Notes under the pieces: generated by a model
Told to the model about the DNA's origin: nothing
The model's database searches: none
What the model saw: only the letters and a program-made list of their open reading frames with translations
NCBI GenBank assembly: GCA_010027845.1
Contig: RGUL01000001.1
Span: forward strand, 100,695-164,694
From: Gammaproteobacteria bacterium
Lineage (GTDB): Bacteria > Pseudomonadota > Gammaproteobacteria > Steroidobacterales > Steroidobacteraceae
Direction: 5' to 3'
DNA length: 64,000 nt
Shown here: piece after piece, positions 1 to 8,539 of the stretch
How the letters are laid out: every line of letters begins with the position of its first letter
Numbering within the stretch: the stretch's first letter is position 1
Position numbers and translations under genes: made by a program

Positions 1-880
1 CGCCGCCGTAAAACGGCTCCGAGTGCAGCGTTGCGGCGAGTTCGCGGCGTGCGAGTGCGAGTTGCGCGCCGTCGCTGATCTGCACGACGTCGAGTTCTCC
101 GGCGCGAAAGGCGCGCAGTCGGGTTGCGTCGTCGATCCCCATGCGCCACTCGACGCGCGGCACGATCGGCGCGTTACCGATGCGGCGTGGATTCGCCTCG
201 AGAACCAAAGCGCCGTTCTGTGCCCACGCGATCGGTCGATAGGCACCGTTCACCACGATCGCAGGTGGCTTGGCCCAATCGCGCCCAAGTTTGGCGATGG
301 CATGCAAAGGGGCGACGTAAGCGATGGCCAAAAGTTTAGCGAGATCGGTTTCGGGCCGTACGAGATCGATCACCACCCGGTCGGCTGCTGGGGCAGCGAC
401 ACCGAACGCGACGGTTGCGCCTTTGCCCTCGCGCAATTCGCGCGCACCACGAATGGCGTCGTAGCGATAGGCTAATAATGCGGCGGTTTCCGGTGCGAGC
501 AGCCGACGCAGACTGCCGACGAAGTCCTCGGCGACGAGTGCGCGCCCGTCGGACCAAAAGAGATTCGGCTGTAACTTGAATTCCCAGCGCAACCCGTCCG
601 ACGACACGCGCCACTCGCGCGCGCAACCCGGAACGATCGCACCACGCGCATCGACCGCTGTGAGCCCCACGAATAAGTCGGCGATGATTTCCATATCGGC
701 AGCGGAAATCGGCCGGTGCGGGTCGAGCGTGGTGAGGTTGCCGCCGCGTGAGCGCCGCAGCACGCCCTCCGACGCCTGCGCCTGTGCCGCGACACCACCG
801 AGCACCCCTGCACCAGTGATCGCGCCAGCTACCGCACTCGCTGCTGCAGTCGTCAAAAATCGACGGCGCAAAATTTTCAT
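1..880 (-). CDS. ABC-type oligopeptide-like solute-binding protein, Tat-exported (3' end outside window)
   Basis: The frame is open from the ATG at 880 to the left edge, giving about 293 residues without a stop. The N-terminus has an Arg-Arg-Arg-Phe-Leu run followed by an Ala-rich hydrophobic stretch, so a Tat-type export signal is likely. After it come a Gly-Gly-Asn-Leu-Thr-Thr-Leu-Asp-Pro-His segment and an Asn-Leu-Phe-Trp-Ser-Asp-Gly segment, both typical of the SBP_bac_5 (OppA/DppA) family that delivers peptides or other solutes to an ABC importer. It lies 15 bases downstream of the MFS gene at 896-2098 and looks like a distal member of that minus-strand operon. Any permease genes would lie beyond the left edge. 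The substrate cannot be told. Confidence 0.85.
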   Translation of the reverse strand, partial: MKILRRRFLTTAAASAVAGAITGAGVLGGVAAQAQASEGVLRRSRGGNLTTLDPHRPISAADMEIIADLFVGLTAVDARGAIVPGCAREWRVSSDGLRWEFKLQPNLFWSDGRALVAEDFVGSLRRLLAPETAALLAYRYDAIRGARELREGKGATVAFGVAAPAADRVVIDLVRPETDLAKLLAIAYVAPLHAIAKLGRDWAKPPAIVVNGAYRPIAWAQNGALVLEANPRRIGNAPIVPRVEWRMGIDDATRLRAFRAGELDVVQISDGAQLALARRELAATLHSEPFYGG

Positions 881-895
881 CTACGGCTCATCGCC

Positions 896-2098
896 TCATG
901 CGGTCGGGCGTTCGTGCGCGCGACGCAGCAGCAACGCACCGATCGCGGCGATCGCTGCACCCGCCCAGAACGGCGCACTCGTACCGACGGTGAAATAGAT
1001 GGGACCGACGACTGCCGGCCCCAAGATACGCCCGAGGCTGCTCGAAGAATTAAACAGCCCCATCACCGCACCACGCGAGTTCGCATCCGCCTCGAACGAC
1101 ACGAGACTGCTGATCGACGGCAAGAACAAACCGTTCGCGATACCGTAGACGACAAGTGCGAGCCAAACCATCCCATCGTTTTGTGCGATCGCGAACAACA
1201 CCAGCGCGAACGCCGCACCCGACACCGCCAACAACGCCACCGGCTTCTCGCCAAAACGTTTGGTGAGCGGACCGATGAGTCCGGCTTGCCCGAGTGCCGA
1301 GAACAACGCGAGCACCATGAAGTGCAAACCGATCTCGCGCAGGTCGTAGCCGAATCGATCACGCCCCCAAAATTGGAACACGGCCTGCAACGCGCCCGCG
1401 CCGGTGGCGACCATCAGCGCCGCAGCCGAGAGGCCGATCAACACGGGCTTTTCGCGAAACACTGCGACCGCCGAGCGTCGCGGCGGTGACGGCGCACCCG
1501 ATCCGTCGGTCGCCGGCGCGCGCAGCGGCTTACGCAATTCCGGCGCCAAACTTTCCGGCAACATGAATACGGTGCCGACGAGCGCCACGAACGCGAGAGC
1601 GGCCGAAACCAACGAAGGCCAATGCAAACTCGGCACGCCCGTCAACGTGCCGAGCACACCGCCGAGCGGCGGGCCGATCGCGAAGCCGATACCGAAGGCC
1701 GACGCGACGATACCGAGGCCTTTAGCACGATCTTTGGGGTCGGTGACATCCGTCGCGTACGCAAACGCGGCTGCGAGATTGCCGGACATGATGCCACCCA
1801 ACGCACGTGCGATCAGCAGCGTGGTCAAGGTGTCGGCATAGGCGAGCCAGATGAATGCCAACACCGTGCCCACGAGGCTCACGATCAAAATCGGCTTGCG
1901 TCCGTAGGCATCGCTGCACCGACCCCAAATCGGCGTGGCGATCAATTGGAACAGCGAGAACATTCCCGAGCCGCCGAAGGTCTTCCAAAAATCCGACGCG
2001 CCCATCTGCTCGGCGACGAACGGAAACGGGATGATGGTGACGCCGAAGCCCATCAAGCTGATGAGCACCACCAACCAAAGAATTCCGAGCTTTTTCAT
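896..2098 (-). CDS. MFS transporter, TetA-like drug/solute antiporter family
   Basis: A 400-residue integral inner-membrane protein with about twelve hydrophobic segments. The loop after helix 2 carries the MFS motif A form GRCSDAYGRKP, and a proline- and arginine-rich central loop at about residues 185-205 separates the two six-helix halves. The chosen start, MKKLGILWLV, puts the first helix right at the N-terminus. The frame extends further upstream, but only across the preceding ABC gene. It lies 29 bases after the ModF-like ATPase and probably exports or imports a small molecule handled by this operon. The substrate is unknown. Its sequence is not close to the two Spinster-type MFS proteins elsewhere in the window. 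Confidence 0.88.
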   Translation of the reverse strand: MKKLGILWLVVLISLMGFGVTIIPFPFVAEQMGASDFWKTFGGSGMFSLFQLIATPIWGRCSDAYGRKPILIVSLVGTVLAFIWLAYADTLTTLLIARALGGIMSGNLAAAFAYATDVTDPKDRAKGLGIVASAFGIGFAIGPPLGGVLGTLTGVPSLHWPSLVSAALAFVALVGTVFMLPESLAPELRKPLRAPATDGSGAPSPPRRSAVAVFREKPVLIGLSAAALMVATGAGALQAVFQFWGRDRFGYDLREIGLHFMVLALFSALGQAGLIGPLTKRFGEKPVALLAVSGAAFALVLFAIAQNDGMVWLALVVYGIANGLFLPSISSLVSFEADANSRGAVMGLFNSSSSLGRILGPAVVGPIYFTVGTSAPFWAGAAIAAIGALLLRRAHERPTA

Positions 2099-2127
2099 GT
2101 CGATCCGAGCGGGTGAACGGGTGACGA

Positions 2128-3618
2128 TTATCGGGTGCCGCTGCGCGCCGCGCCACGGTAGCGCACGCATCCGCGCTGCAATTCGAGCTCTAAATTCACG
2201 CGATCGGGCCATTCGTCCGTGTGATGGCTGCTCATCACCACCGTTCCGCCACCCGCGACGTAGCGATCGATACGCGTCCGCAGCGCCGCACGCGTCGCGA
2301 GGTCGACGCCGCCGAAGGGCTCGTCGAGCAACAACAATCGCGGACGAGTGACGAAGGCGCGCGCGAACAGCACGCGTCGAACTTGGCCGTACGACAGCTC
2401 GCGCAGCGGCCGGCGTAAGCATTGCTCGAGATCGAGCGCGCGAGCCGCAGCCCGTGCGCGTCGGCTCTCGTCGGCACGCGGCGCGCCGTCGAGGCCGATG
2501 GTGCGACGCAAACCGGACACGATCGATTCGAGTACGGTCTCGCCGTGCGGCGGATCGCTTTGTAGATGCGGCGCAACCAACGCACACCATTGCCTAAACG
2601 CGGCCAACGGCACGCCGGGACGAATGCCACGACGCTCTATCGCACCCCCGAGCGCGACCGAGTGATCACCGTAGAGCGTGCGTAGCAGCGTACTTTTGCC
2701 AGCCCCATTCGCGCCGTGCACCACCCAACAATCACCGCGACGGACCTCGAGCGCGACCTCGTGCAGCACGTGGTGGTAGTCGAGATAAACGTCGGCGGCG
2801 CGCAGCGCGACGAGCACGGGGCCGCGATTACGCGCGGTGCGAGTCGCCTTCGCGACCGACGGCAACGTCTCGCGACGCAGCGACGTGATCGGCCCCGCGG
2901 CGCGCACCACTCCGGCATCGAGTTCGAGCAGGTGCGTGGCGACCGGTGGAATTTCCTCGCGCCGATGGGTGGTCAGCACCCAGCTCGGAATCTGCCACGA
3001 CCCACGCGCGAACCATCGTGCCATGCGCGCGCGATTGCGCGCATCGAGACCACCCAGCGTCTCGTCGAGCAGCAGTATTTTCGGTTGCATCGCCACTGCG
3101 CGCGCGACCAACACCAAGCGTCGCTCGCCGTAAGACAACGTCAAAAATCGACGCGCGGCCAAACTCGCGATCCCGAACGATCGCAAGATCTCGCGTGCCG
3201 CGCGCTCGGCGCGCGAACTCGGCGGGCCTTGCGGGATGTCGCTACGCGTGAGACCCGTACCGACGATCTCGAGCGCGGTGAAATTCCAGCCGTAGCGCTC
3301 GTAGCGATCTTGTCGCTCCGGCCCGACGTAGGCGATCTCGGCCAGCGCTTCGATGGGATCGATCGGCTGGCCCGATTTAGAGTATTGAAGACCCTGCGCA
3401 CTCGCGGGATCGGGCCACACCGCACCGGCGCACAATTTCAAAAGTTGCGTCTTACCGGCACCGTTTTCACCGCAGATCACCCAACGCTCACCGGGGCGCA
3501 GCCGCCACTCGATGCCGCGTAGAATCGCGCGCCCCGCGCGGTGTAGATCGACACGCTCTAGTCGGATCTCGAGCCCGCTGCGTCGTCGCCGCTCAGCGAC
3601 CGTTCGTCGCGACCGCAT
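2128..3618 (-). CDS. ModF-like protein with two ABC ATPase domains
   Basis: A 496-residue soluble protein with two ABC ATPase cassettes in tandem and no membrane segment. Cassette 1 has Walker A GENGAGKTQ, signature LSYGE and Walker B ILLLDE. Cassette 2 has Walker A GANGAGKST, signature LSYGQ and Walker B LLLLDEP. Length and architecture match the ModF/PhrA family, known from molybdate-transport loci but of unclear function. ABC-F translation factors are less likely because their long inter-domain linker is missing. The ATG at 3618 overlaps the end of the hydrolase gene by 26 bases, which suggests coupled translation. A link to molybdenum would fit the cofactor operon at 16-21 kb but is inference. 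Confidence 0.8.
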   Translation of the reverse strand: MRSRRTVAERRRRSGLEIRLERVDLHRAGRAILRGIEWRLRPGERWVICGENGAGKTQLLKLCAGAVWPDPASAQGLQYSKSGQPIDPIEALAEIAYVGPERQDRYERYGWNFTALEIVGTGLTRSDIPQGPPSSRAERAAREILRSFGIASLAARRFLTLSYGERRLVLVARAVAMQPKILLLDETLGGLDARNRARMARWFARGSWQIPSWVLTTHRREEIPPVATHLLELDAGVVRAAGPITSLRRETLPSVAKATRTARNRGPVLVALRAADVYLDYHHVLHEVALEVRRGDCWVVHGANGAGKSTLLRTLYGDHSVALGGAIERRGIRPGVPLAAFRQWCALVAPHLQSDPPHGETVLESIVSGLRRTIGLDGAPRADESRRARAAARALDLEQCLRRPLRELSYGQVRRVLFARAFVTRPRLLLLDEPFGGVDLATRAALRTRIDRYVAGGGTVVMSSHHTDEWPDRVNLELELQRGCVRYRGAARSGTR

Positions 3619-4480
3619 CGACCCAGGCTGCCGGCTCGTCGAACGCCATGTTCGAACTGTGCGAGTCGAGATGGCGGAAGCGAAAATCGCTGCGCAACGC
3701 ACGTACGCGCTCGAACGTGAAGTCGAGCAGATCGTCGGTGTTGCTCAACACCGTAACCGGCGTACGCAACGCGCGCAACGCCGTGGCCATGTCGTAGCGA
3801 AAAACGGCGTGATGACCGAACCACTCGTTATGACCGGCGAGATACAAAGAAATCACCGACCACTGCACACTGTCGGGCGAGCCGGCGATGCGCCCTTTCA
3901 AATATAGCCAGCGATCGCTCAGGTGCTCGCCCTCGGGCCGGTACGTTTGGTCCCAGTGGGGTGCCGCGAGACGCGCAGCGGCTTCCTCCGGCGTATAGAG
4001 CGCGACACCGTGTAACACGAGGCGCGAAATCAACTCGGGCTTGGTTCTGGCGATCTCGACCCCGATCGTCGCGCCAGTGTGATGACCGACGAGCACCACC
4101 CGTCGCAAGTGCAGGTGCTGCATCGCCGCAGTGATCGCACGAGCGTAGTCGGCGATCGTCGGCGGCTCGGTCGGGCGCGCGGAAAGACCATAGCCCGGCG
4201 TGTCGAACGTAATGCTGCGCGCACCGCGACGCGCGAGCTCCGCTTGTGCGCCGTTGTAGTAGATGTGAAACCACGGCACCTGATGCAACAACACGTAGAC
4301 GGGCTGCGAGGCGTCGAGCCGTGGCGGCCTGACGTCTTGAAAGTGAATTTGTCCGAGCGGCGACGGCGCGTAACCACGCTCGACCACGAACTCACCCGGC
4401 ACGACACCGAGCGTCGCGTTCGCTGCGGTCGCGACCGTCGAGGCCAAACAAAACCAAAGGACTGCGAGCGCAGCGATCAC
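3593..4480 (-). CDS. Exported alpha/beta-hydrolase-fold protein with altered nucleophile elbow
   Basis: A 295-residue protein starting at a GTG that overlaps the previous stop (GTGA). The first 20 residues form a signal peptide ending Ala-Thr-Ala-Ala. The body has the alpha/beta-hydrolase pattern: an oxyanion-hole-like loop LLHQVPWF, a FDTPGYGLS segment and a strand-nucleophile-helix region. The elbow reads GHHTG at residues 132-136, where the family normally has G-x-Ser-x-G, so a histidine sits at the nucleophile position. Acid (NTDDLLD) and histidine (LDSHSSN) candidates remain towards the C-terminus. It may use other chemistry, like cofactor-free dioxygenases or lyases of this fold, or act only as a binding protein. 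It follows the Tat flavoprotein, so both would work in the periplasm. Confidence 0.82.
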   Translation of the reverse strand: MIAALAVLWFCLASTVATAANATLGVVPGEFVVERGYAPSPLGQIHFQDVRPPRLDASQPVYVLLHQVPWFHIYYNGAQAELARRGARSITFDTPGYGLSARPTEPPTIADYARAITAAMQHLHLRRVVLVGHHTGATIGVEIARTKPELISRLVLHGVALYTPEEAAARLAAPHWDQTYRPEGEHLSDRWLYLKGRIAGSPDSVQWSVISLYLAGHNEWFGHHAVFRYDMATALRALRTPVTVLSNTDDLLDFTFERVRALRSDFRFRHLDSHSSNMAFDEPAAWVDAVATNGR

Positions 4481-5985
4481 GTGCGCGCCGCGAGTGGCAA
4501 CCGCTCGCCTAAGATTCGACCGAAACTGAGCGCAGGCGTCACCATCATGCCGCCGACGAACGAGCGCCCCTGCGTTTGCCCCGCTCCCAATAATTCGCCG
4601 GCCGCATAAAGATTCGGGATCGGCATTCCATCCTGTCGAATGACGCGCAACCGATCGTCGACCGCAATGCCGACGGTTGCCGTGGTCGAATGCCCTTGAT
4701 GGCGGATGGCATAAAAAGGTGGTTTGACGATCGGCTTCGGCAAGTACGTGCGCCCGAGTGCGTCTTTGCCGCGCGCCACGCCGCGATTGAAATCGGCGAC
4801 GGTGCGCTGCAAGCCGTCCGGATCGATGCCGCTGTTACGCGCCAAGGTCGCAAGATCGTCGGCTTGCTGGAACCATTTGTGCACGCCGAAAGTTTCGCGC
4901 ATTTGCTCACGCGTCCAACCGCCGACACCCGGCGGTGCAGACGACAAAATCGCCTCGTCGAAGACAATCCAATAACGTAGATCGGGCTGCGCCAACAAAG
5001 AATGCTCGCGCGCGTCGACGCTCGGTTCGTCCTCGCGAATGAATCGCTCGCCACGCGCGTTGACGAACACCTCCCACGGCTGGCGCTCTTGCGGGATGAC
5101 GACGAAGCGTGCCAGAAATCGTCCGGGTATCGCATCGTCGGTGAGGATGGAACCGAAATTGCTGAGGTAGTTTTGGCGGCCGCGCACGTAGCCACCGACT
5201 GCCACGGCAAGCTCGATGCCTGCGCCCTGGGAATATGGATAGCCGGTCGCGGCGTAGGCGCGATAACCACTCAAACGCTCGAACATCTCCGCGTTGGAAC
5301 CATAGCCACCGCAGGTCAACAACACGTGGCGAGCAGAAAATACTTGTTCACGATCGGCCGATTTGACGCGCACGCCCCGCACCGCGCCTGCGGAATCCGT
5401 GAGCAACGCGCTCACCGGCGTCTGCAAGCGCAAGTCGATGCGGCCCGCCGCGCGCTCGCGCTCGAACTCGCGGCGCAACACAGCCAAAATCGAGCGCCCG
5501 CCTTCGGCGCCCCAGTAGTAGCGTTTTCGTGAATAGGGTTCGTGACCCTTACCGAGCACCGGGTGCTCCGGCAAAGGCGCAAAGCCGCGCTCCATCAACC
5601 AATCGAACGTTTTCGCCGCTTCGTCGACCGCGATGCGCGTCAAGATCGGATCGGCGGTGTTGCGGCTGATGCGCATCACGTCGTCGTAGTGCAACTGGGG
5701 CGTATCGACGATGCCGAGACTCGCTTGCAACCGAGTGCCCGCCGCACTCATTTGACCGGTCGACAGATGCAAGGTACCGCCGATGTCGCCCGCGGCATCG
5801 AGCAGCAGCACTCGGGCACCGCGCGCGGAGGCGAAAATCGCTGCGGGCAAACCGGCTGTACCCGCCCCGACGATGATGTAGTCGTAGTCGCTAGGCGCAG
5901 CGGCACGCGCAACGCGCGCCATCACACCGCTCGCCGCCGCGCCGGCGAGTCCGGCTACCCCGGCGACGAAACGACGTCGACTCAT
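4477..5985 (-). CDS. Tat-exported FAD-dependent oxidoreductase (fumarate reductase/3-ketosteroid dehydrogenase flavoprotein family)
   Basis: A 502-residue flavoprotein. The ATG at 5985 overlaps the methyltransferase stop by four bases, which fixes the start. The N-terminus has a twin-arginine signal (Ser-Arg-Arg-Arg-Phe-Val, then an Ala/Gly-rich stretch to about residue 30), so the protein folds with FAD in the cytoplasm before export. A Rossmann dinucleotide motif GAGTAGLPAA follows at about residue 40. The C-terminal part has the GATVG-like and QGRSFVGG segments usual in the FAD_binding_2 family. Relatives reduce or dehydrogenate C-C bonds next to carbonyls (fumarate, urocanate, 3-ketosteroids). 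Together with the OYE-type reductase it suggests redox work on an unsaturated carbonyl compound. The substrate is unknown. Confidence 0.87.
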   Translation of the reverse strand: MSRRRFVAGVAGLAGAAASGVMARVARAAAPSDYDYIIVGAGTAGLPAAIFASARGARVLLLDAAGDIGGTLHLSTGQMSAAGTRLQASLGIVDTPQLHYDDVMRISRNTADPILTRIAVDEAAKTFDWLMERGFAPLPEHPVLGKGHEPYSRKRYYWGAEGGRSILAVLRREFERERAAGRIDLRLQTPVSALLTDSAGAVRGVRVKSADREQVFSARHVLLTCGGYGSNAEMFERLSGYRAYAATGYPYSQGAGIELAVAVGGYVRGRQNYLSNFGSILTDDAIPGRFLARFVVIPQERQPWEVFVNARGERFIREDEPSVDAREHSLLAQPDLRYWIVFDEAILSSAPPGVGGWTREQMRETFGVHKWFQQADDLATLARNSGIDPDGLQRTVADFNRGVARGKDALGRTYLPKPIVKPPFYAIRHQGHSTTATVGIAVDDRLRVIRQDGMPIPNLYAAGELLGAGQTQGRSFVGGMMVTPALSFGRILGERLPLAART

Positions 5986-7175
5986 TTTTGGGCGCCCATC
6001 ACGAACCAACCACCACTACCGTGCGCCGGCGCAGGGATCTCGCCACGCAGAAATTTCGCATAGCGTTCCTCGCCGAAGGAGGCCGCGTCGGGGATCGTCA
6101 GCTTGAAACATTTGTCGCGCTCGAAACCGGCCTCCGCGCACAGCGCGATCGGTTCTTGAGCGCGGAAGCTGGTGTAGAACGGTTCGTTGTTGTTGATGGT
6201 GTCCCAGTTCCAAAAGAAATTGTCGTAATCGCTCACCGATGCTTCGTCCGGCAATTCCATGTGCACCATCACACCGCCCGGCGCGAGCAGTCGATAACAT
6301 TCGCGCAACACGTTGCGCGTCGCCTTGACCGGAATTTCGTGCAGGAAAAAACTGGATACGATCAAATCGAAATGACTATCCGGAAAATCGGTGTGCTCGG
6401 CGTTCTGCTGACTGAAGTGCACCGCGACGCCTTCATGCTCGGCGAGTGCGTGACCGTAGCGCAGCACCGGTGCACCGCAGTCGATGCCATGTGCTTCGGC
6501 ATTCGGGAACGCAGTTTTGTACGGGAATAGATTTTTGCCCGCGGTGGTCGCCATATCGAGCAAGCGACGCGGCGCGAAGCCCGGCCGGGTGGCCTTCAAC
6601 CAATGCGCGATCGACTCGGCGACCACGCCGGCGCGCTTGCGGTACGGGTGTTGGCCGGTGAAGACCTTGCCGCCGAAGCCGACCACCGCACCTTGTGCGA
6701 CGTCGTCGATGGTGTGCTCGGTCGTGACCCAACCGGGTGCGAGGTGTACGTCGAGCGCGGCAAGATAGCGCGGGATCTCGAAGTTCGGATCGAGGCGCAG
6801 CGACCCGCCGCTCGGGTTGCGCACCGCCAAATCTTTGGCAAGCGAGATCATCTGCGGCAAGGCACGTTCGACTGCCGGCTGCACCGACAGATAGCACATT
6901 TCTTGCGCGTGATAACGCAACGTACTGTAGAAGCGGTAGGACGCTTGCGACTCCATCGCCTGTTCGATTTCGCGCCAGTTGCGCGGCACCTCACCGCGCT
7001 CGCGCAGCGCGGGCTCGACACGTCCTTCGTAATCGCGTTTCAACTCGGCACGCAGATCGATGATCGCGTGCTTGCGCAACATGCTGACCATCGACTGACG
7101 CGCGCGTTCGTCATGCGTCGGCTGAAAAAGTTCCTCAATATTTGGAACCGCTACAGTTTCGGCTTGTGCTGCCAT
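5982..7175 (-). CDS. SAM-dependent methyltransferase with long N-terminal helical domain (paralog 1)
   Basis: A 397-residue protein. A helical N-terminal region of about 190 residues begins with the ERARQSMVSML pattern shared with the methyltransferases at 11891 and 62083. A class I methyltransferase Rossmann domain follows. Motif I is degenerate here (LLDMATTAGKN instead of DLGCGxG), while the later strands (FDLIVSSFFLHE, LLAPGGV) are normal. A NNNEPFYTSF segment corresponds to NGEPFWTGF of the relatives. The ATG at 7175 has a GGAGA ribosome site nearby. It is the fourth gene of the operon headed by the small helical protein at 10512. The odd motif I may mean weak or altered SAM use. The substrate is unknown. 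Confidence 0.85.
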   Translation of the reverse strand: MAAQAETVAVPNIEELFQPTHDERARQSMVSMLRKHAIIDLRAELKRDYEGRVEPALRERGEVPRNWREIEQAMESQASYRFYSTLRYHAQEMCYLSVQPAVERALPQMISLAKDLAVRNPSGGSLRLDPNFEIPRYLAALDVHLAPGWVTTEHTIDDVAQGAVVGFGGKVFTGQHPYRKRAGVVAESIAHWLKATRPGFAPRRLLDMATTAGKNLFPYKTAFPNAEAHGIDCGAPVLRYGHALAEHEGVAVHFSQQNAEHTDFPDSHFDLIVSSFFLHEIPVKATRNVLRECYRLLAPGGVMVHMELPDEASVSDYDNFFWNWDTINNNEPFYTSFRAQEPIALCAEAGFERDKCFKLTIPDAASFGEERYAKFLRGEIPAPAHGSGGWFVMGAQK

Positions 7176-7192
7176 CGTCTTCTCCGAAGATT

Positions 7193-8539
7193 TCAGTTTG
7201 CGCCGTCGGCCGCCCACTGCGAAGCGCGTTGCACCGCCGCTCGATAGCGGCTGCGACCTGCAGCGAGTATGCCGATCCCGATCATGCCACCCGAAAAGCA
7301 TACGAGCGCGAGGCTCGGCGCGATGCCGGTCGGGTAGTTGAAAACGTGGTCGGACAACAGCCCGACGGCTCCAGAGCCGACGGCGATGCCGACGAGCCCG
7401 GTGAGCAGAGTGTAAATCGCGACGACCTGGCCGCGTAGTTGATTCGGCGTGACTTCGTTGAGGGCGGTCAACGCTGCCGTGACCGCCCAAGTGGCGAACA
7501 AAGACGTGCCGACGTGCAACACGAGCGCGAGCTCGGGGGTGGGCGCGAAGCATTTCGCGGTGCCGAACAACACCCACGCCACGCACTGCAACATCATCAC
7601 CAGAATCGGCCCGTCGGTACGGCCGCGCTTGGCGAGCGCCGAGAGCACCCAACCGGCGGTGATCGCGCTGATGATGCCGAACGGCACGCCGACCACCGAC
7701 AAAGCGAGCGCGATGCGCGCCGGTTCCCAACCGTGCACGCGTACGAACAGCGTCGGAAACCACGATAGCTGCGCGTTGACGATCATCACGTTCATGATCG
7801 TGCCCAACATCACCGCCAGCAGTGCCACCCGGTTGACGCGCAACTCTTGCCACAGCGGCAGTAGAGAAATCTGTCCGGGCGCGACCCGTGCACCACGTCG
7901 CGCGGGCTCGGCGACCGTGAGCGCGATCAGCGCCGCGAGCAGCAAGCCGGGCGCCCCGACCACGAACAGCACAACCTGCCAATCGGCAAAACCGCCGAGC
8001 AAGGTGGGTGCGAGGGCTTTGACGCTGGAGGCGAGCCCGATCGCGACGCCGCCCAACATGTACGCGATGCCGATACCCACCGAGCCGCCCATCGCGAATA
8101 CGCCGTAGGCGCGCGGTCGCTGTTGAGGAGGAAACAGATCAGCGATCAAGGACGCCGAGCCGGGCGTGGTGGTCGCCTCACCCGCTCCCATCACCACGCG
8201 CGAACCGAACAAGCCCCAAAAACTTTTGGCGAATCCACCCGCGACCGTCGCGAAACTCCACACCGCGAGCCCGGCCCAGATAACTGGCACGCGCCGCACG
8301 CGATCGATCAAAAACCCGAGCGGTAAGGTGAAGACGCTATAAAACACAGCGAACGCGAGACCCTGGATGATGCCGATCTCCGTGTCACTCAAATGCAAGT
8401 CGGCTTTGATCGGCTTGACCAGTAAACCGATCACGATGCGATCGACCACGCCGAGCGCGTAACCGAGCATCAACAATACGACGACGTACCACGCGTATGC
8501 CGGTCGCGGCCAAGCCGCGCGATCGGTGACTTCGTTCAC
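7193..8539 (-). CDS. MFS transporter, Spinster-like
   Basis: A 448-residue twelve-helix membrane protein starting at a GTG that overlaps the stop of the reductase gene (GTGA). The N-terminal half has the pattern AWYVVVLLM-Y-L-DRIVIGLLV-PI-ADL, closely matching the MFS at 35603-36907, so the two are paralogs of the Spinster-like group. Such transporters are common beside degradation genes for aromatic or steroid-like compounds, where they move organic acids or related molecules, but the substrate cannot be read from sequence. Sitting between the reductase and the methyltransferase, it probably carries their substrate or product across the inner membrane. Confidence 0.88.
   Translation of the reverse strand: MNEVTDRAAWPRPAYAWYVVVLLMLGYALGVVDRIVIGLLVKPIKADLHLSDTEIGIIQGLAFAVFYSVFTLPLGFLIDRVRRVPVIWAGLAVWSFATVAGGFAKSFWGLFGSRVVMGAGEATTTPGSASLIADLFPPQQRPRAYGVFAMGGSVGIGIAYMLGGVAIGLASSVKALAPTLLGGFADWQVVLFVVGAPGLLLAALIALTVAEPARRGARVAPGQISLLPLWQELRVNRVALLAVMLGTIMNVMIVNAQLSWFPTLFVRVHGWEPARIALALSVVGVPFGIISAITAGWVLSALAKRGRTDGPILVMMLQCVAWVLFGTAKCFAPTPELALVLHVGTSLFATWAVTAALTALNEVTPNQLRGQVVAIYTLLTGLVGIAVGSGAVGLLSDHVFNYPTGIAPSLALVCFSGGMIGIGILAAGRSRYRAAVQRASQWAADGAN

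Noticed and set aside
914-1489. Long open frames antisense to the MFS and other genes
   Set aside because: They are Arg/His/Pro-rich, lack domains and ribosome sites, and are explained by high GC content opposite real genes.
2128-3618. ABC-F ribosome-associated resistance protein
   Set aside because: The characteristic long linker between the two ATPase domains is absent, and length and signatures fit ModF better.
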